From assembly GCA_012837825.1 (NCBI GenBank), contig DUQM01000091.1, positions 1 to 35,130 of the forward strand: a stretch of 35,130 nucleotides of DNA. The letters run 5' to 3'. Of the stretch, positions 18,956 to 28,347 are shown piece by piece. Position numbers and translations under genes: made by a program. The notes below the pieces were generated by a model that was not told the origin of the DNA, made no database searches, and saw only the letters and a program-made list of their open reading frames with translations. Source of the DNA: Actinomycetota bacterium (GTDB taxonomy: Bacteria > Actinomycetota > Humimicrobiia > Humimicrobiales > Humimicrobiaceae). How positions within the stretch are numbered: position 1 is the first letter of the stretch; each line of letters begins with the position of its first letter.

Positions 18956-19944
18956 ATGATTTCAAAAAAAATAATTGATTTTAACGGAGTGGTTCTGATA
19001 AATAAAAATCCCGGCATGACCTCATTTGACATGCTTAGAATATTAAAAAAAAGTTTTTTTTTAACAAAATAGGACATGCCGGCACTCTTGATCCTATTGC
19101 CAAAGGCTTGCTTATAGTATTGCTAAACAAAGCAGCAAAACTATCTTCAGATTTTTTATCGCTTGATAAAGAATATATTACAATGATAAAGCTGGGCATT
19201 ACGACAGATTCTTATGATATGGATGGAAAAATCATAAAGACATGCAGTGTCCCGGCTTTTGAAAAAAAATACCTGTCAGATTTGGTAAAAGATTTCCGGG
19301 GAGACTACAGGCAGACGGTACCGGCTTTCAGTGCAAAAAAATTTAAAGGAAAACATTTATACGAATATGCGCGGAAAAATTTGAAAACCGATGAAATAAA
19401 AAATAATGTAAGAATCAACAAAATAAATATTATCAGATATCGCCCGCCGGATTTGTATATAAGACTTGAAGTCAGTTCAGGGACATATATAAGAGCTATT
19501 GCAAACGACATTGGCGACAGGCTGGGGTGCGGAGCAGCTATGGCGGAGCTGGAAAGAGTCAGAATTGGAAGTTTTTCAGTTAAAGATGCTCTTAAGGCAG
19601 AAGAGGCCATAAAAATTCTAAATGAATATAATAATAAAAAAACAGACCCGAAAAAGATATCAGGTACCGGCGCATTCATTTCAGTGAAGGACCTTGCCAG
19701 AAATTATAAAAAAATTTATGTAAAGGAAAAATTCCTGAAAGATCTTGAAATGAACAGTCCTCTTTATGAAAAAATGCTGGAGCCGGGGCTAAACGCCGGA
19801 GATGAATTTGAACCTGGCCAGATTGTAGTTATCAAACTGAAAAAATCCGGAAAATCCTATATTCACAGATTAATTGCAGGGTTTAATCCAAAGGAAATTT
19901 CTTTGGAAAACAAAAAACTTTCAAAATCTCTTTCAATGAATTAA
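18956..19944 (+). CDS. truB: tRNA pseudouridine(55) synthase TruB, reading frame broken at a T9 run
   Basis: TruB makes pseudouridine 55 in the T-loop of tRNAs. The first frame, from ATG 18956, encodes the family N-terminus (VVLINKNPGMTSFDMLRILKK) and ends at TAG 19070-19072. The rest lies in the -1 frame, from about 19063, beginning NKIGHAGTLDP, where the Asp codon at 19090-19092 is the catalytic residue. DKEYITMIKLGITTDSYDMDG-like, QTVPAFSAKKFKGKHLYEYAR-like and SSGTYIRAIANDIG motifs follow to 19944, so both parts are well preserved. The switch happens at T9 (19054-19062) and TTA, a U_UUU_UUA slippery heptamer. Options are -1 ribosomal frameshifting, transcriptional slippage, a one-base sequencing error, or a recent mutation. 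The intact remainder argues against old decay. Confidence 0.9.
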
Positions 19945-19955
19945 AGTGTTCGGAT

Positions 19956-20912
19956 ATGGTAAGAATAATAAATCTTAAGGAAATAAAACATAATTATTTT
20001 AAAGATAAAAATATGGTGGTCATCGGTTTTTTTGACGGTGTTCACAAAGGTCATGAAGATATTATAAAAAAATGTGTTTCAAGATCTCTGTATTCCGGTA
20101 AAAAAAGCCTGGCCCTGACATTTGACAAACCGCCACAGAATATTATAACCGGCAGAAAGGAAAAAAAGCTTATTATTTCTTTTGAAGAAAAAATTAAGAT
20201 AATAAGCAGGCTGCGGATTGACAGGATAGTTTCGGTAGATTTTGATCAGTATTTTGGGAATCTTTCTCCCGAGCAGTTCTGTGAAGAGATCATTATCCGC
20301 AGGCTGAATGCGGCGGAAGTTTTTGTAGGCGGTAATTTTAGATTTGGGAAAAATGCTTCCGGAGATACCGGTTTCCTGACTGATTTTTTTGAAGATTCAG
20401 AAGTAAAGATAAATATTATTAATCTGCTTGAAATTAATGGCAAAACTGTTTCAAGTACAGAAATAAGAAAATTTTTTGAAAAAGGAGATATAGATAATAT
20501 AAAGCTTTTCATGGGCAGATATCCTTCAATATCGGGCAAAGTAGTGAGAGGTTTTAATAGGGGAAGCAGGATAGGTTTTCCTACGGCAAATATTGAGCTT
20601 GACGAAAATTATATGATTCCAAAAAAAGGAGTTTATTTTGCGAGAATAAAGATCAGAGGATACAGAAAAGCATTATCCTGCATTGTAAATATTGGAAATA
20701 ATCCTACTTTTGGTTTAAGAGAATTATTGCTTGAAGCCCATATCATAGGATTTGGGGAAGAAATTTATGGCAGATTGATAAATGTCGAGCTAATAAGATT
20801 TCACAGACAGGAATTAAAATTCGCAAATAAAAATGAATTAATAAAACAGATAAACTCTGATATAGAAGAAGGAATAGAATTTTTTAAAGCTAAAAACTAT
20901 AATGTTATCTGA
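19956..20912 (+). CDS. ribF: bifunctional riboflavin kinase / FMN adenylyltransferase
   Basis: RibF turns riboflavin into FMN and then FAD. The 318-residue protein has the N-terminal nucleotidyltransferase domain with GFFDGVHKGH at 24-33, VGGNFRFGKNASGD and SSTEIRKFFEKGDI, followed by the riboflavin kinase domain (about 185-318) with GKVVRGFNRGSRIGFPTANI, GVYFAR and NIGNNPTFG. The ATG at 19956 lies 11 bases after truB; no clear Shine-Dalgarno sequence is seen. The truB-ribF-rpsO order is standard. No FMN riboswitch is visible nearby. A T7 run in the DGVHKG region does not disturb the frame. Confidence 0.97.
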   Translation: MVRIINLKEIKHNYFKDKNMVVIGFFDGVHKGHEDIIKKCVSRSLYSGKKSLALTFDKPPQNIITGRKEKKLIISFEEKIKIISRLRIDRIVSVDFDQYFGNLSPEQFCEEIIIRRLNAAEVFVGGNFRFGKNASGDTGFLTDFFEDSEVKINIINLLEINGKTVSSTEIRKFFEKGDIDNIKLFMGRYPSISGKVVRGFNRGSRIGFPTANIELDENYMIPKKGVYFARIKIRGYRKALSCIVNIGNNPTFGLRELLLEAHIIGFGEEIYGRLINVELIRFHRQELKFANKNELIKQINSDIEEGIEFFKAKNYNVI

Positions 20913-20989
20913 AAGGATGCGTAAAAAATAACTTTTAATCTTAATATTAAAATAATATAGTGATATCATTATTTTTTAGAAAAAATTAT

Positions 20990-21018
20990 TTGACTAATCA
21001 ATTAAAATTTAATAATAA
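20990..21018 (+). promoter_or_regulatory. possible promoter before rpsO-pnp
   Basis: TTGACT at 20990-20995 and TAATAA at 21013-21018 are 17 bases apart in the 196-base gap after ribF. The gap is extremely AT-rich, so chance matches are likely; overlapping -10 options (TAATAT 21016-21021, TATAAG 21019-21024) also exist. Confidence 0.45.
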
Positions 21019-21020
21019 TA

Positions 21021-21068
21021 TAAGCTTGTGCAATCATTTTTTATAAAAGCTTAAAAACCAGAATGATT
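21021..21068 (+). promoter_or_regulatory. possible pseudoknot leader of rpsO (candidate S15 binding site)
   Basis: Two 7-bp pairings interlock: TAAGCTT 21021-21027 with AAGCTTA 21047-21053, and AATCATT 21032-21038 with AATGATT 21062-21068. The second starts in the loop of the first, which is an H-type pseudoknot, about 40 bases ahead of the rpsO start. S15 is known to bind pseudoknot or junction leaders of its own mRNA. The region is AT-rich and the nearest promoter guess would start inside the first arm, so this is tentative. Confidence 0.35.
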
Positions 21069-21108
21069 TTATTTGCAGAATAATTAATAAAAGGGGTGAA
21101 CTTAGAAA

Positions 21109-21378
21109 TTGTCTATTACCAAAGAATTAAAACAGAACATTATCGGAAAGTTTAAAATACATGAAAGCGATACCGGTTCGGCAGAAGTTCAGATTGCTAT
21201 TTTAACTACAAGGATAAATAGATTAAATGAACATCTTAAACTAAACAAGACTGATCATTCTTCAAGAAGAGGACTTGTTACAATGGTCGGAAGAAGAAAA
21301 AGACTCATTGAATATTTAAAGAATAATGATCTTTCTAAGTATAAGAGTCTGATAAAAGAGCTTGGTCTTAGAAAATAA
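21109..21378 (+). CDS. rpsO: 30S ribosomal protein S15
   Basis: S15 is a primary binder of the central domain of 16S rRNA. The start is TTG 21109, preceded by AAGGGGTGA at about 21091-21099. The 89-residue product matches S15 exactly in length and carries [52 protein letters not shown] and LGLRK at the end. A 196-base AT-rich gap with a possible promoter and structured leader precedes it. pnp follows after 60 bases, the universal rpsO-pnp pair. Confidence 0.98.
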   Translation: MSITKELKQNIIGKFKIHESDTGSAEVQIAILTTRINRLNEHLKLNKTDHSSRRGLVTMVGRRKRLIEYLKNNDLSKYKSLIKELGLRK

Positions 21379-21438
21379 CTTTTATAAGACTGAAAATAAT
21401 GAATAAAATAATTTTGCTTGGAGAATGATTAATAAGTA

Positions 21439-23607
21439 ATGAACGAAAAAAATGATCATGTCGGTGAAGACAGTATAAGCATTGAAATCGGTGGAAAGAT
21501 AGTTTCTTTTTCAACAGGTAAGCTGGCAAGACAGGCGAATGCTTCCGTTCTTGTAAAATGCGGAAGCAGCGGAGTTCTTGTAACCGCAGTAATGTCCGAG
21601 AATGCAGATAAAAACAGTGACTTTTTCCCACTGGTTGTAGATGTTGAGGAAAGAATGTATGCGGCCGGTAAAATACCCGGTGGCTTTTTTAAAAGAGAAG
21701 GCAAGGCAAGCGACAAAGCAATACTGCTTTCAAGACTTACCGACAGACCCCTGAGACCTCTTTTTGATAAAAACCTTAGAAATGAAGTGCAGATAGTCGC
21801 AACAGTATTGTCTGTCGACCAGATAAATCCTTTTGATGTGCTGGTAATCAACGGTGCATCAATGGCGCTGACAATTTCAGATATCCCGTTTGAAGAACCT
21901 ATAGGCGCTGTAAGAGTTGGAAAGATAAATGATGAATTTATAATCAATCCCAGCTATGATCAGATAGAAGAATCAAATATAGACATAGTTGTTGCAGGCA
22001 CTGAAAACGCTATTTTAATGGTTGAAGCAGGATGCAATGAAGCAGATGAACAGACAATAACCGATGCAATAGGAATTGCACATGAAGAAATCAAAAAATT
22101 AATAAAAGTCCAGAAAGATTTCCAAAAAGAAGCAGGTCTGGAGAAAAAACAGGCTGTTCTTTTTGAAATTGATGAAATAGCAAAAAACAGATTAAATGAG
22201 CTTGCCGGTGGGCCAATATCAGAAAAACTTGAAGAGATAGTAAAATACTCTGAGTCCGGCCAGATCGAAAAGATAATGGAAAATTCCAAAAAAGGTTATT
22301 TCCAGGATGAACTGAAAAAAATATCCCGGGATATTATAAGTGCTATTGAAGAGGAATTTCCTGACAGCATGCCCACTATTGAATATAGTCTGAAAGAACT
22401 TGAAAGAGAGCTTGTAAGAAAAACCATTCTTGACAAAAATATTCGTCCTGACGGAAGAAAACCTGATGAAATCCGTCCGATCACCTGCGAAGTAGGATTA
22501 TTCCCGGAAACCACTCATGGAACCGGTCTGTTTACCAGAGGAAAATCCCAGGCTCTGACAATACTTGCTCTGGGTTCAATGAAGGAATCACAGCGCATTG
22601 ACAGTATTGATAATGAGGAATTCAAAAGGTTTATGCACCACTATAATTTCCCTGCTTTTTCAGTCGGTGAAACAGGCGCGTCAAGAGGGCCTAAAAGAAG
22701 GGAAATAGGACATGGTGCCTTGGCGGAAAGAGCAATCAAGCCCATGATACCCGACAAAGATAGTTTTCCTTATTCCCTTAGGCTTGTTTCTGAGATACTT
22801 TCTTCAAATGGCTCAACCTCAATGGCAAGCGTATGCGGTTCAACTCTTGCATTGATGGATGCCGGTGTTCCGATAATCAATCCTGTTTCAGGAATAGCCA
22901 TGGGTCTTATAAAAGACGAAGAAAGCGACAGATATGTTGTCCTTTCAGACATACAGGGGATAGAAGACTTTTACGGTGATATGGATTTTAAGGTTGCTGG
23001 AACCGAAAAGGGAATAACGGCGCTTCAGATGGATATAAAAATAAAAGGCATATCTGTTGATATTATAAAGGATGCTATTATCCAGGCTAAAAAAGGAAGA
23101 ATGTTCATTCTTGAAAAAATGCTTGAAACAATACCACATTACAGAGATAATCTGTCATCATGTGCACCAAAGATAACAACTTTCAGGATTCCCAAAGAAA
23201 AAATAGGTGAAATAATAGGCCCGGGCGGTAAAAATATCAAGGCTATTAAGGAAGAATTCGATCTTGAAGAGATTGAACTGTATGACGAAGACAATGAAGG
23301 CATTGTTCAGATAACATCAGCAAATGAGAATAATGTTCTGCTGGCAAGAAAGAAAATAGAAGCACTCGTAAAAGGATTTGATGATATAAATATCGGTGAC
23401 GAATATTTTGGGACAGTAGTAGGCATTACCAAATTCGGTGCATTCGTAAATCTTATTCCGGGCATTGACGGCTTGCTTCATATTTCAAAAATCTCAGATA
23501 AGAGAGTTGAAAAAGTAGAAGATTTTCTCAAACTTAATGACAAACTGATGGTAAAGATATCTTTTATTGATAAAAAAGACAGGAAAATATCCCTCGAACG
23601 TGCCTGA
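21439..23607 (+). CDS. pnp: polyribonucleotide nucleotidyltransferase (PNPase)
   Basis: PNPase is a trimeric 3'-5' phosphorolytic exoribonuclease of mRNA decay. The 722-residue protein has RNase PH domain 1 (about 10-140, with GGFFKREGKASDKAILLSR), the helical linker domain (about 230-310), RNase PH domain 2 (about 315-545, with RPDGRKPDEIRPI, TRGKSQALT, YNFPAFSVGETG and GSTLALMDAGVP), a KH domain with IIGPGGKNIK near 591-600, and an S1 domain at about 650-722 (GTVVGITKFGAFVNLIPG). The ATG at 21439 is 14 bases after a GGAG, farther than ideal. It acts with RNase J and NrnA, both in this window, in RNA turnover. Confidence 0.98.
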   Translation: MNEKNDHVGEDSISIEIGGKIVSFSTGKLARQANASVLVKCGSSGVLVTAVMSENADKNSDFFPLVVDVEERMYAAGKIPGGFFKREGKASDKAILLSRLTDRPLRPLFDKNLRNEVQIVATVLSVDQINPFDVLVINGASMALTISDIPFEEPIGAVRVGKINDEFIINPSYDQIEESNIDIVVAGTENAILMVEAGCNEADEQTITDAIGIAHEEIKKLIKVQKDFQKEAGLEKKQAVLFEIDEIAKNRLNELAGGPISEKLEEIVKYSESGQIEKIMENSKKGYFQDELKKISRDIISAIEEEFPDSMPTIEYSLKELERELVRKTILDKNIRPDGRKPDEIRPITCEVGLFPETTHGTGLFTRGKSQALTILALGSMKESQRIDSIDNEEFKRFMHHYNFPAFSVGETGASRGPKRREIGHGALAERAIKPMIPDKDSFPYSLRLVSEILSSNGSTSMASVCGSTLALMDAGVPIINPVSGIAMGLIKDEESDRYVVLSDIQGIEDFYGDMDFKVAGTEKGITALQMDIKIKGISVDIIKDAIIQAKKGRMFILEKMLETIPHYRDNLSSCAPKITTFRIPKEKIGEIIGPGGKNIKAIKEEFDLEEIELYDEDNEGIVQITSANENNVLLARKKIEALVKGFDDINIGDEYFGTVVGITKFGAFVNLIPGIDGLLHISKISDKRVEKVEDFLKLNDKLMVKISFIDKKDRKISLERA

Positions 23608-23653
23608 TATCTGTTTTCTTAAAAATTTTCAGAAAGGTAGTTGAGGTATAGCA

Positions 23654-24925
23654 TTGTCCAAACCTGTTTTAGAAAATTATGAAATCACTGAATTAGACAA
23701 TGGCATAAGAATAGTAAGTGAATATATACCTTATTTCAGATCTATATCTCTTGGACTCTGGGTAGCCAGCGGTTCAAGGAATGAAGAAAAAAGAATAAAT
23801 GGTATCACCCATCTTATAGAACACCTTGTTTTCAAAGGTACTAAAAAAAGATCCAATAAAGAAATAGCCATTGAATTTGACTCAATAGGCGCGGATTTCA
23901 ATGCTTTTACAGATAAGGAAAATTCCTGTTTTTACTGTGATTTTCTTGATACTCATCTTGAGAAATGCACTGAGCTGTTATTTGATATCGTGTTTAATCC
24001 TGTCTTTTCTGAAGACAGCCTTTCAACTGAAAAGAAAATAATTCTTGAAGAAATAAAAATGGTTGAGGATACTCCCTCGGAAGATATTCTAAATTATTTC
24101 TATGAGACAGTTCTTGCTGATCATCCTCTGAGTTTTCCTATTCTCGGCACCAGGAAATCATTGGAAGAAATCAGACAGGAAGATATCATAAATTATTTTA
24201 ATAAAAATTATGTTTTTAAGAATATAGTAATTTCTGCGGCAGGCAATGTCAGGCACAAAGAGCTTGTAGATGCAGTAAAAAGAAATATATACGGTTTTGA
24301 CGCCAGGTTCTGTAAAGAAAAAGAGCTATCCTTTTTAAAAGAGCCTCTTCCCAACAAAAAAGTTAAAATCATTAAAAAAAGAATAAATGCTTCTAATCTT
24401 TGCTATGGAACCCTGGGATGCAGGAGAACAAGTCCTGACAGATTCCCTCTTGGATTGTTGATGAATATAATAGGCGGAAGCATGAGCAGCCGGCTTTTCC
24501 AGAAAATAAGAGAGGATAATGGTCTTGCATATTCTGTTTATGCAGGAAATATACAATATGCAGACACAGGTCTGATAGATATATATGTAGCAAGCGATCC
24601 GAGAAATATGGTTAAGATCGTCGATATAATTGAAAATGAAATCAAAGATATAAAAGAAAATGCTTTAAGCAGCAGCGAGCTTGAAAGAGCAAAAGAAAAT
24701 ATTAAAGGAAGCATTGTTTTAAATATTGAAGAAATAAGTTCAAGAATGTTTAGATTTGGCAAAAGTCTGCTGATGGAAAATGAAATTTTGCCTATTAGTG
24801 ATATTTTAAATAAAATAGAAATGATAAAAACAAATGAAATACAGGAAATTGCAAACAAGTATTTTATTCCTGAAAGGATAGACATAGTAATAATGGGAAA
24901 AGCAAGCAAGAGGAGTTTCAGATGA
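23654..24925 (+). CDS. M16-family zinc peptidase (MlpA/YmxG-like)
   Basis: This is an inverzincin-type processing peptidase. The zinc motif HLIEH at 53-57 (HXXEH) is complete, and the downstream Glu ligand lies in LEEIKMVEDTPSED (about 131-144). The C-terminal M16_C domain shows LMNIIGGSMSSRLFQKIRE followed by NGLAYSVYAG. The 423 residues match the short bacterial one-chain form. TTG 23654 is the start, with GAGGT about 8 bases ahead; the protein then begins ENYEITELDNGIRIVSE as expected. dapB overlaps its last 4 bases. The pnp-M16-dap order is that of Bacillus, where the gene is mlpA/ymxG. The substrate is unknown. Confidence 0.94.
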   Translation: MSKPVLENYEITELDNGIRIVSEYIPYFRSISLGLWVASGSRNEEKRINGITHLIEHLVFKGTKKRSNKEIAIEFDSIGADFNAFTDKENSCFYCDFLDTHLEKCTELLFDIVFNPVFSEDSLSTEKKIILEEIKMVEDTPSEDILNYFYETVLADHPLSFPILGTRKSLEEIRQEDIINYFNKNYVFKNIVISAAGNVRHKELVDAVKRNIYGFDARFCKEKELSFLKEPLPNKKVKIIKKRINASNLCYGTLGCRRTSPDRFPLGLLMNIIGGSMSSRLFQKIREDNGLAYSVYAGNIQYADTGLIDIYVASDPRNMVKIVDIIENEIKDIKENALSSSELERAKENIKGSIVLNIEEISSRMFRFGKSLLMENEILPISDILNKIEMIKTNEIQEIANKYFIPERIDIVIMGKASKRSFR

Positions 24926-25719
24926 AGAGAATAGCTCTTTTTGGTATATGCGGCAAAATGGGCAGAGCGATGCTCAGTGAGCTTATGCTGGAAAAAGAAA
25001 TAAGAATTATTGCAGGTTTTGATAAAGTCAATATCGGAATGGATATAGGTGTTTTGAACGGCAGGGATATAATCGGTGTAAAAGTAACCGACAGCTATGA
25101 AGATATAATAGAATCATCCCCCGATCTGATTGTGGATTTTACCGGACCGGACGTGGTATTTGGCAATATAAAATGGGCACTGGAAAACAGTATTGATATT
25201 ATAGTTGGCGCTACCGGCCTGAAAAAAGAAGAAATAGAATTTTTAAGGAAAAAAGAAAAAGAACTTAAAAGCAAAGTTTTTATTGTTCCGAATTTTTCCA
25301 TCGGTGCAGTGATAATGATAATTATCAGCAAACTAAGCGCCAGATATTTTGAAAATTGTGAAATAATAGAGATGCACCATGAGAATAAAAAGGATGCTCC
25401 GAGTGGCACGTCGATCTCTACTGCAGAAAGTATTGGAAAAATAATAAATTATAATGAGTCAAAGCTTAATAAGGATGAACAGGAAAATATTGAAGGAAGC
25501 AGGGGTGCATTTACGAACGGTATTCATCTGCATAGTATAAGATTGCCGGGTCTTTTAGCTCATCAATGTGTTATTTTTGGTTCAAAAGGGCAGACACTTA
25601 CCATAAAACATGACAGCTTTGACAGGTCTTCGTTTTACCCGGGACTGATTATGGCAATAAAGAATATTGATAATTTATCAAATTTTACATATGGGCTGGA
25701 AAGCTTAATTAAATTATAA
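24922..25719 (+). CDS. dapB: 4-hydroxy-tetrahydrodipicolinate reductase
   Basis: DapB reduces the product of DapA with NAD(P)H on the way to diaminopimelate and lysine. The Rossmann motif GICGKMGRAM at 8-17, DFTGPDVV, VGATGLKKEE and the catalytic EMHHENKKDAPSGT (His152-His153, Lys157 in the KDAPSGT loop) are present. RGAFTNGIHLHSIRLPG fits the C-terminal substrate domain. The 265 residues are normal. The ATG overlaps the stop of the M16 peptidase gene (ATGA), showing translational coupling. dapA follows after 21 bases, so the two consecutive steps are made together, though in reverse reaction order. Confidence 0.97.
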   Translation: MKRIALFGICGKMGRAMLSELMLEKEIRIIAGFDKVNIGMDIGVLNGRDIIGVKVTDSYEDIIESSPDLIVDFTGPDVVFGNIKWALENSIDIIVGATGLKKEEIEFLRKKEKELKSKVFIVPNFSIGAVIMIIISKLSARYFENCEIIEMHHENKKDAPSGTSISTAESIGKIINYNESKLNKDEQENIEGSRGAFTNGIHLHSIRLPGLLAHQCVIFGSKGQTLTIKHDSFDRSSFYPGLIMAIKNIDNLSNFTYGLESLIKL

Positions 25720-25740
25720 ATAATTTTCTGGAGGAGAAAA

Positions 25741-26622
25741 ATGGCAGATTTTGGTGAAGTTATGACGGCAATGATTACTCCTTTTGATAAGGAATATAAT
25801 ATTGACTGGAAGTCCGCAGATGTCATAATGGACTACCTTATTGAAAATGGAACCGATAGTTTTCTTATTACAGGCACAACCGGAGAATCGCCTACATTGT
25901 CAGACAGAGAAAAAATTGAACTGTTCAGATTTGCAAAAAAGAAACTGAAAAACAATATTCCGCTGATTGCCGGGACAGGAAGTAATGACACCCGACACAC
26001 AATAGAACTTTCAAAAGCTGCACAGGAAGAAGGAGCTGATTGTGTTCTGATCGTGACCCCATACTACAACAAACCTACCCAGAGCGGTCTTTTAAATCAC
26101 TACAGACAAATAGCGGAATCCATTGACATACCTATTATTTTTTATAATGTTCCTTCCAGAACATGCTGCAATATAACTTCTTCAACCAGTCTGCAGCTTT
26201 CAGAATTAAAAAATATCACAGGAGTCAAAGAGGCTAGCGGTGATATGAAACAGATTGCAGAAATATTAAGAAGCTGCTCTAGGGAATTTATGGTATACAG
26301 CGGAAATGACGGAGATACATTTCCTGTAGTGGCTCTGGGCGGGAAAGGTGTTGTCAGTGTTGCATCGCATATAATAGGTAAGGAAATCAAGGAAATGATA
26401 AGCCTGCTGAAAAAAAATAAAATGCAGGAAGCAGCGCAGATGCATAAAAGATATCTGGATATATTCCATGGAATATTTATCACAACCAGCCCCATTCCTA
26501 TAAAAAAAGCATTAAATCTTATGGGAATACCTGCAGGATATTTAAGACCTCCTCTTTATGATATGGAATTACAGGAGGAAGAAAGGTTCGTCAGACTTTT
26601 AACTGAATATAAACTCATTTAA
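25741..26622 (+). CDS. dapA: 4-hydroxy-tetrahydrodipicolinate synthase
   Basis: DapA condenses pyruvate with aspartate semialdehyde, the first committed step to diaminopimelate and lysine. The 293-residue TIM barrel shows GTTGES at 45-50, YYNKPTQSG with Tyr108/109, Tyr135 in IIFYNVPSR and the Schiff-base Lys163 in GVKEASGD. All active-site residues are present. GGAGGAG at about 25730-25736 is a strong ribosome-binding site for ATG 25741. No lysine riboswitch is visible, since the gap to dapB is only 21 bases. asd and dapG, present in the Bacillus cluster, are absent here. Confidence 0.97.
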   Translation: MADFGEVMTAMITPFDKEYNIDWKSADVIMDYLIENGTDSFLITGTTGESPTLSDREKIELFRFAKKKLKNNIPLIAGTGSNDTRHTIELSKAAQEEGADCVLIVTPYYNKPTQSGLLNHYRQIAESIDIPIIFYNVPSRTCCNITSSTSLQLSELKNITGVKEASGDMKQIAEILRSCSREFMVYSGNDGDTFPVVALGGKGVVSVASHIIGKEIKEMISLLKKNKMQEAAQMHKRYLDIFHGIFITTSPIPIKKALNLMGIPAGYLRPPLYDMELQEEERFVRLLTEYKLI

Positions 26623-26649
26623 ATTTTTAATTTTTTATTTTTTACAAAC

Positions 26650-28323
26650 ATGGCAAGAAAAACAAGCTTGAAACTCATTCCCATCGGAGGCCTTAATGAA
26701 ATAGGGAAGAATATGATGGTCTTCGAGAAAGATAATGACATGATAGTAATTGACTGTGGTGTGATATTTCCTGATGATGGGTTTCTGGGACTTGATTATA
26801 TTATTCCTGATTTTTCTTATGTAAAACAGAATTCAAAAAAATTAAAGGCAATAATAATCACCCACGGCCATGAAGATCACATAGGCGCTGTTCCTTTTTT
26901 ATTAAAAGAAGTTAATGCACCTATTTATGCAAACAAACTTACTCTTAGCCTCGTTGAGCTTAAGCTTCACGACCATCAGATTTTTGAAAATGTCAACTTA
27001 AATGAGATAAATGAAGAAACAAAACTTGAAATAGGAGCTTTTGTCATTGAATTTTTCAGGGTAAATCACAGCATACCCGAGTCTTTCGGTGTTGTTGTTA
27101 AAACGGATATAGGAACCATAATCCATTCAGGAGATTTTAAATTTGATCAGAGCCCCATAGACAACAAGCCGACTGATTTTCCAAAGTTGGGAATGTTAGG
27201 GAGACAGGGAGTACTCGCTCTGTTATGTGACAGTACAAATGCTGAAGAAAAAGGATACACTCTGCCGGAAAAAGATGTAGGAAAAACTCTTTACGAAAAA
27301 TTTTCCCAATCAGAAGGGAGAGTCATTATTGCAACATTCTCATCGCACATACACAGAATACAGCAGATAATGGACATGTCTGCAAACTTCAAAAGAAAGC
27401 TGGCAATTTCCGGCAAATCTCTTCTTAAAACAATTAAAACATCAAGTGAGCTTGGCTTTTTAAGGATTCCTGAAGATCTTATAATCCCTATAAGCAATAT
27501 AAACGATTATCCTGTAAAAAAGATTGCAATTCTTTCTACAGGAACACAGGGAGAACCATTATCAGCTTTGTATAAAATGGCCCTGAATGAACATAAAAGA
27601 ATACAGATAATGAATGGAGATATGGTGATAATATCAGCATCTCCCATACCCGGAAATGAAAAAGCTATAGCAAATATAATAAATATGCTTATCAAACATG
27701 GTGCAGATGTTTTTTATGAGTCAATAGCTGGCGTACATGTCTCCGGACACGCTGCACAGGAAGAAATAAAAATGATGATAAATCTTGTAAAACCCAGGTT
27801 TTTTATTCCTATTCATGGCGATAATATGCATAAAGCTAATAATGCAAAACTTGCAACCAGTGTAGGGATACCTGAGAAAAATGTAGTGATTGCACAGAAC
27901 GGGGATGTGATTAAAATAAATTCCAACTTCTGTAAAATAACCAATAATATCAATATGAAAAATATATATATTGATGGCATAGGATATGGAGAAATCGATG
28001 ATATGGTTTTAAAGGATCGGAAATTGCTTGCAAGAGACGGTGTAATATTTAATATTCTTAATATTGACATAAAAAAAGAGGTACTTGCTGCAGAACCTGA
28101 GATTATGTTCAGGGGAGTAACCTATATGGAGAATTTTAATGTGGTACTGGATGATTGTAAAAACCTTATCAGGGAATCTGTCATGACCTGTTTTGACAAT
28201 AATATAAAAGCACAGTCAAATATCGAAAAATATATTGACAGCAGGCTTGAAAAGTATCTGATTAAAAAAATAAGAATAAAGCCTGTGATAATGACAAAAG
28301 TTATTTTTATTGATTATAATTAA
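26650..28323 (+). CDS. rnj: ribonuclease J
   Basis: RNase J is a metallo-beta-lactamase/beta-CASP ribonuclease with endo- and 5'-3' exonuclease activity, central to mRNA decay and rRNA maturation in Gram-positive-type bacteria. The zinc motif THGHEDH at 71-77, the HSGDFKFD region, the beta-CASP insertion with IIATFSSHIHRIQQ, LSTGTQGEP, SGHAAQEEIKMM and FFIPIHGDNMHK are in order, and a C-terminal domain follows. The 557 residues are typical. ATG 26650 lies in a T-rich stretch without a clear Shine-Dalgarno sequence. Position between dapA and ftsK matches Bacillus rnjB. Only one copy is seen in this window, so J1 versus J2 is undecided. Confidence 0.96.
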   Translation: MARKTSLKLIPIGGLNEIGKNMMVFEKDNDMIVIDCGVIFPDDGFLGLDYIIPDFSYVKQNSKKLKAIIITHGHEDHIGAVPFLLKEVNAPIYANKLTLSLVELKLHDHQIFENVNLNEINEETKLEIGAFVIEFFRVNHSIPESFGVVVKTDIGTIIHSGDFKFDQSPIDNKPTDFPKLGMLGRQGVLALLCDSTNAEEKGYTLPEKDVGKTLYEKFSQSEGRVIIATFSSHIHRIQQIMDMSANFKRKLAISGKSLLKTIKTSSELGFLRIPEDLIIPISNINDYPVKKIAILSTGTQGEPLSALYKMALNEHKRIQIMNGDMVIISASPIPGNEKAIANIINMLIKHGADVFYESIAGVHVSGHAAQEEIKMMINLVKPRFFIPIHGDNMHKANNAKLATSVGIPEKNVVIAQNGDVIKINSNFCKITNNINMKNIYIDGIGYGEIDDMVLKDRKLLARDGVIFNILNIDIKKEVLAAEPEIMFRGVTYMENFNVVLDDCKNLIRESVMTCFDNNIKAQSNIEKYIDSRLEKYLIKKIRIKPVIMTKVIFIDYN

Positions 28324-28347
28324 TCTGACTGCATATAATTTTTTACA

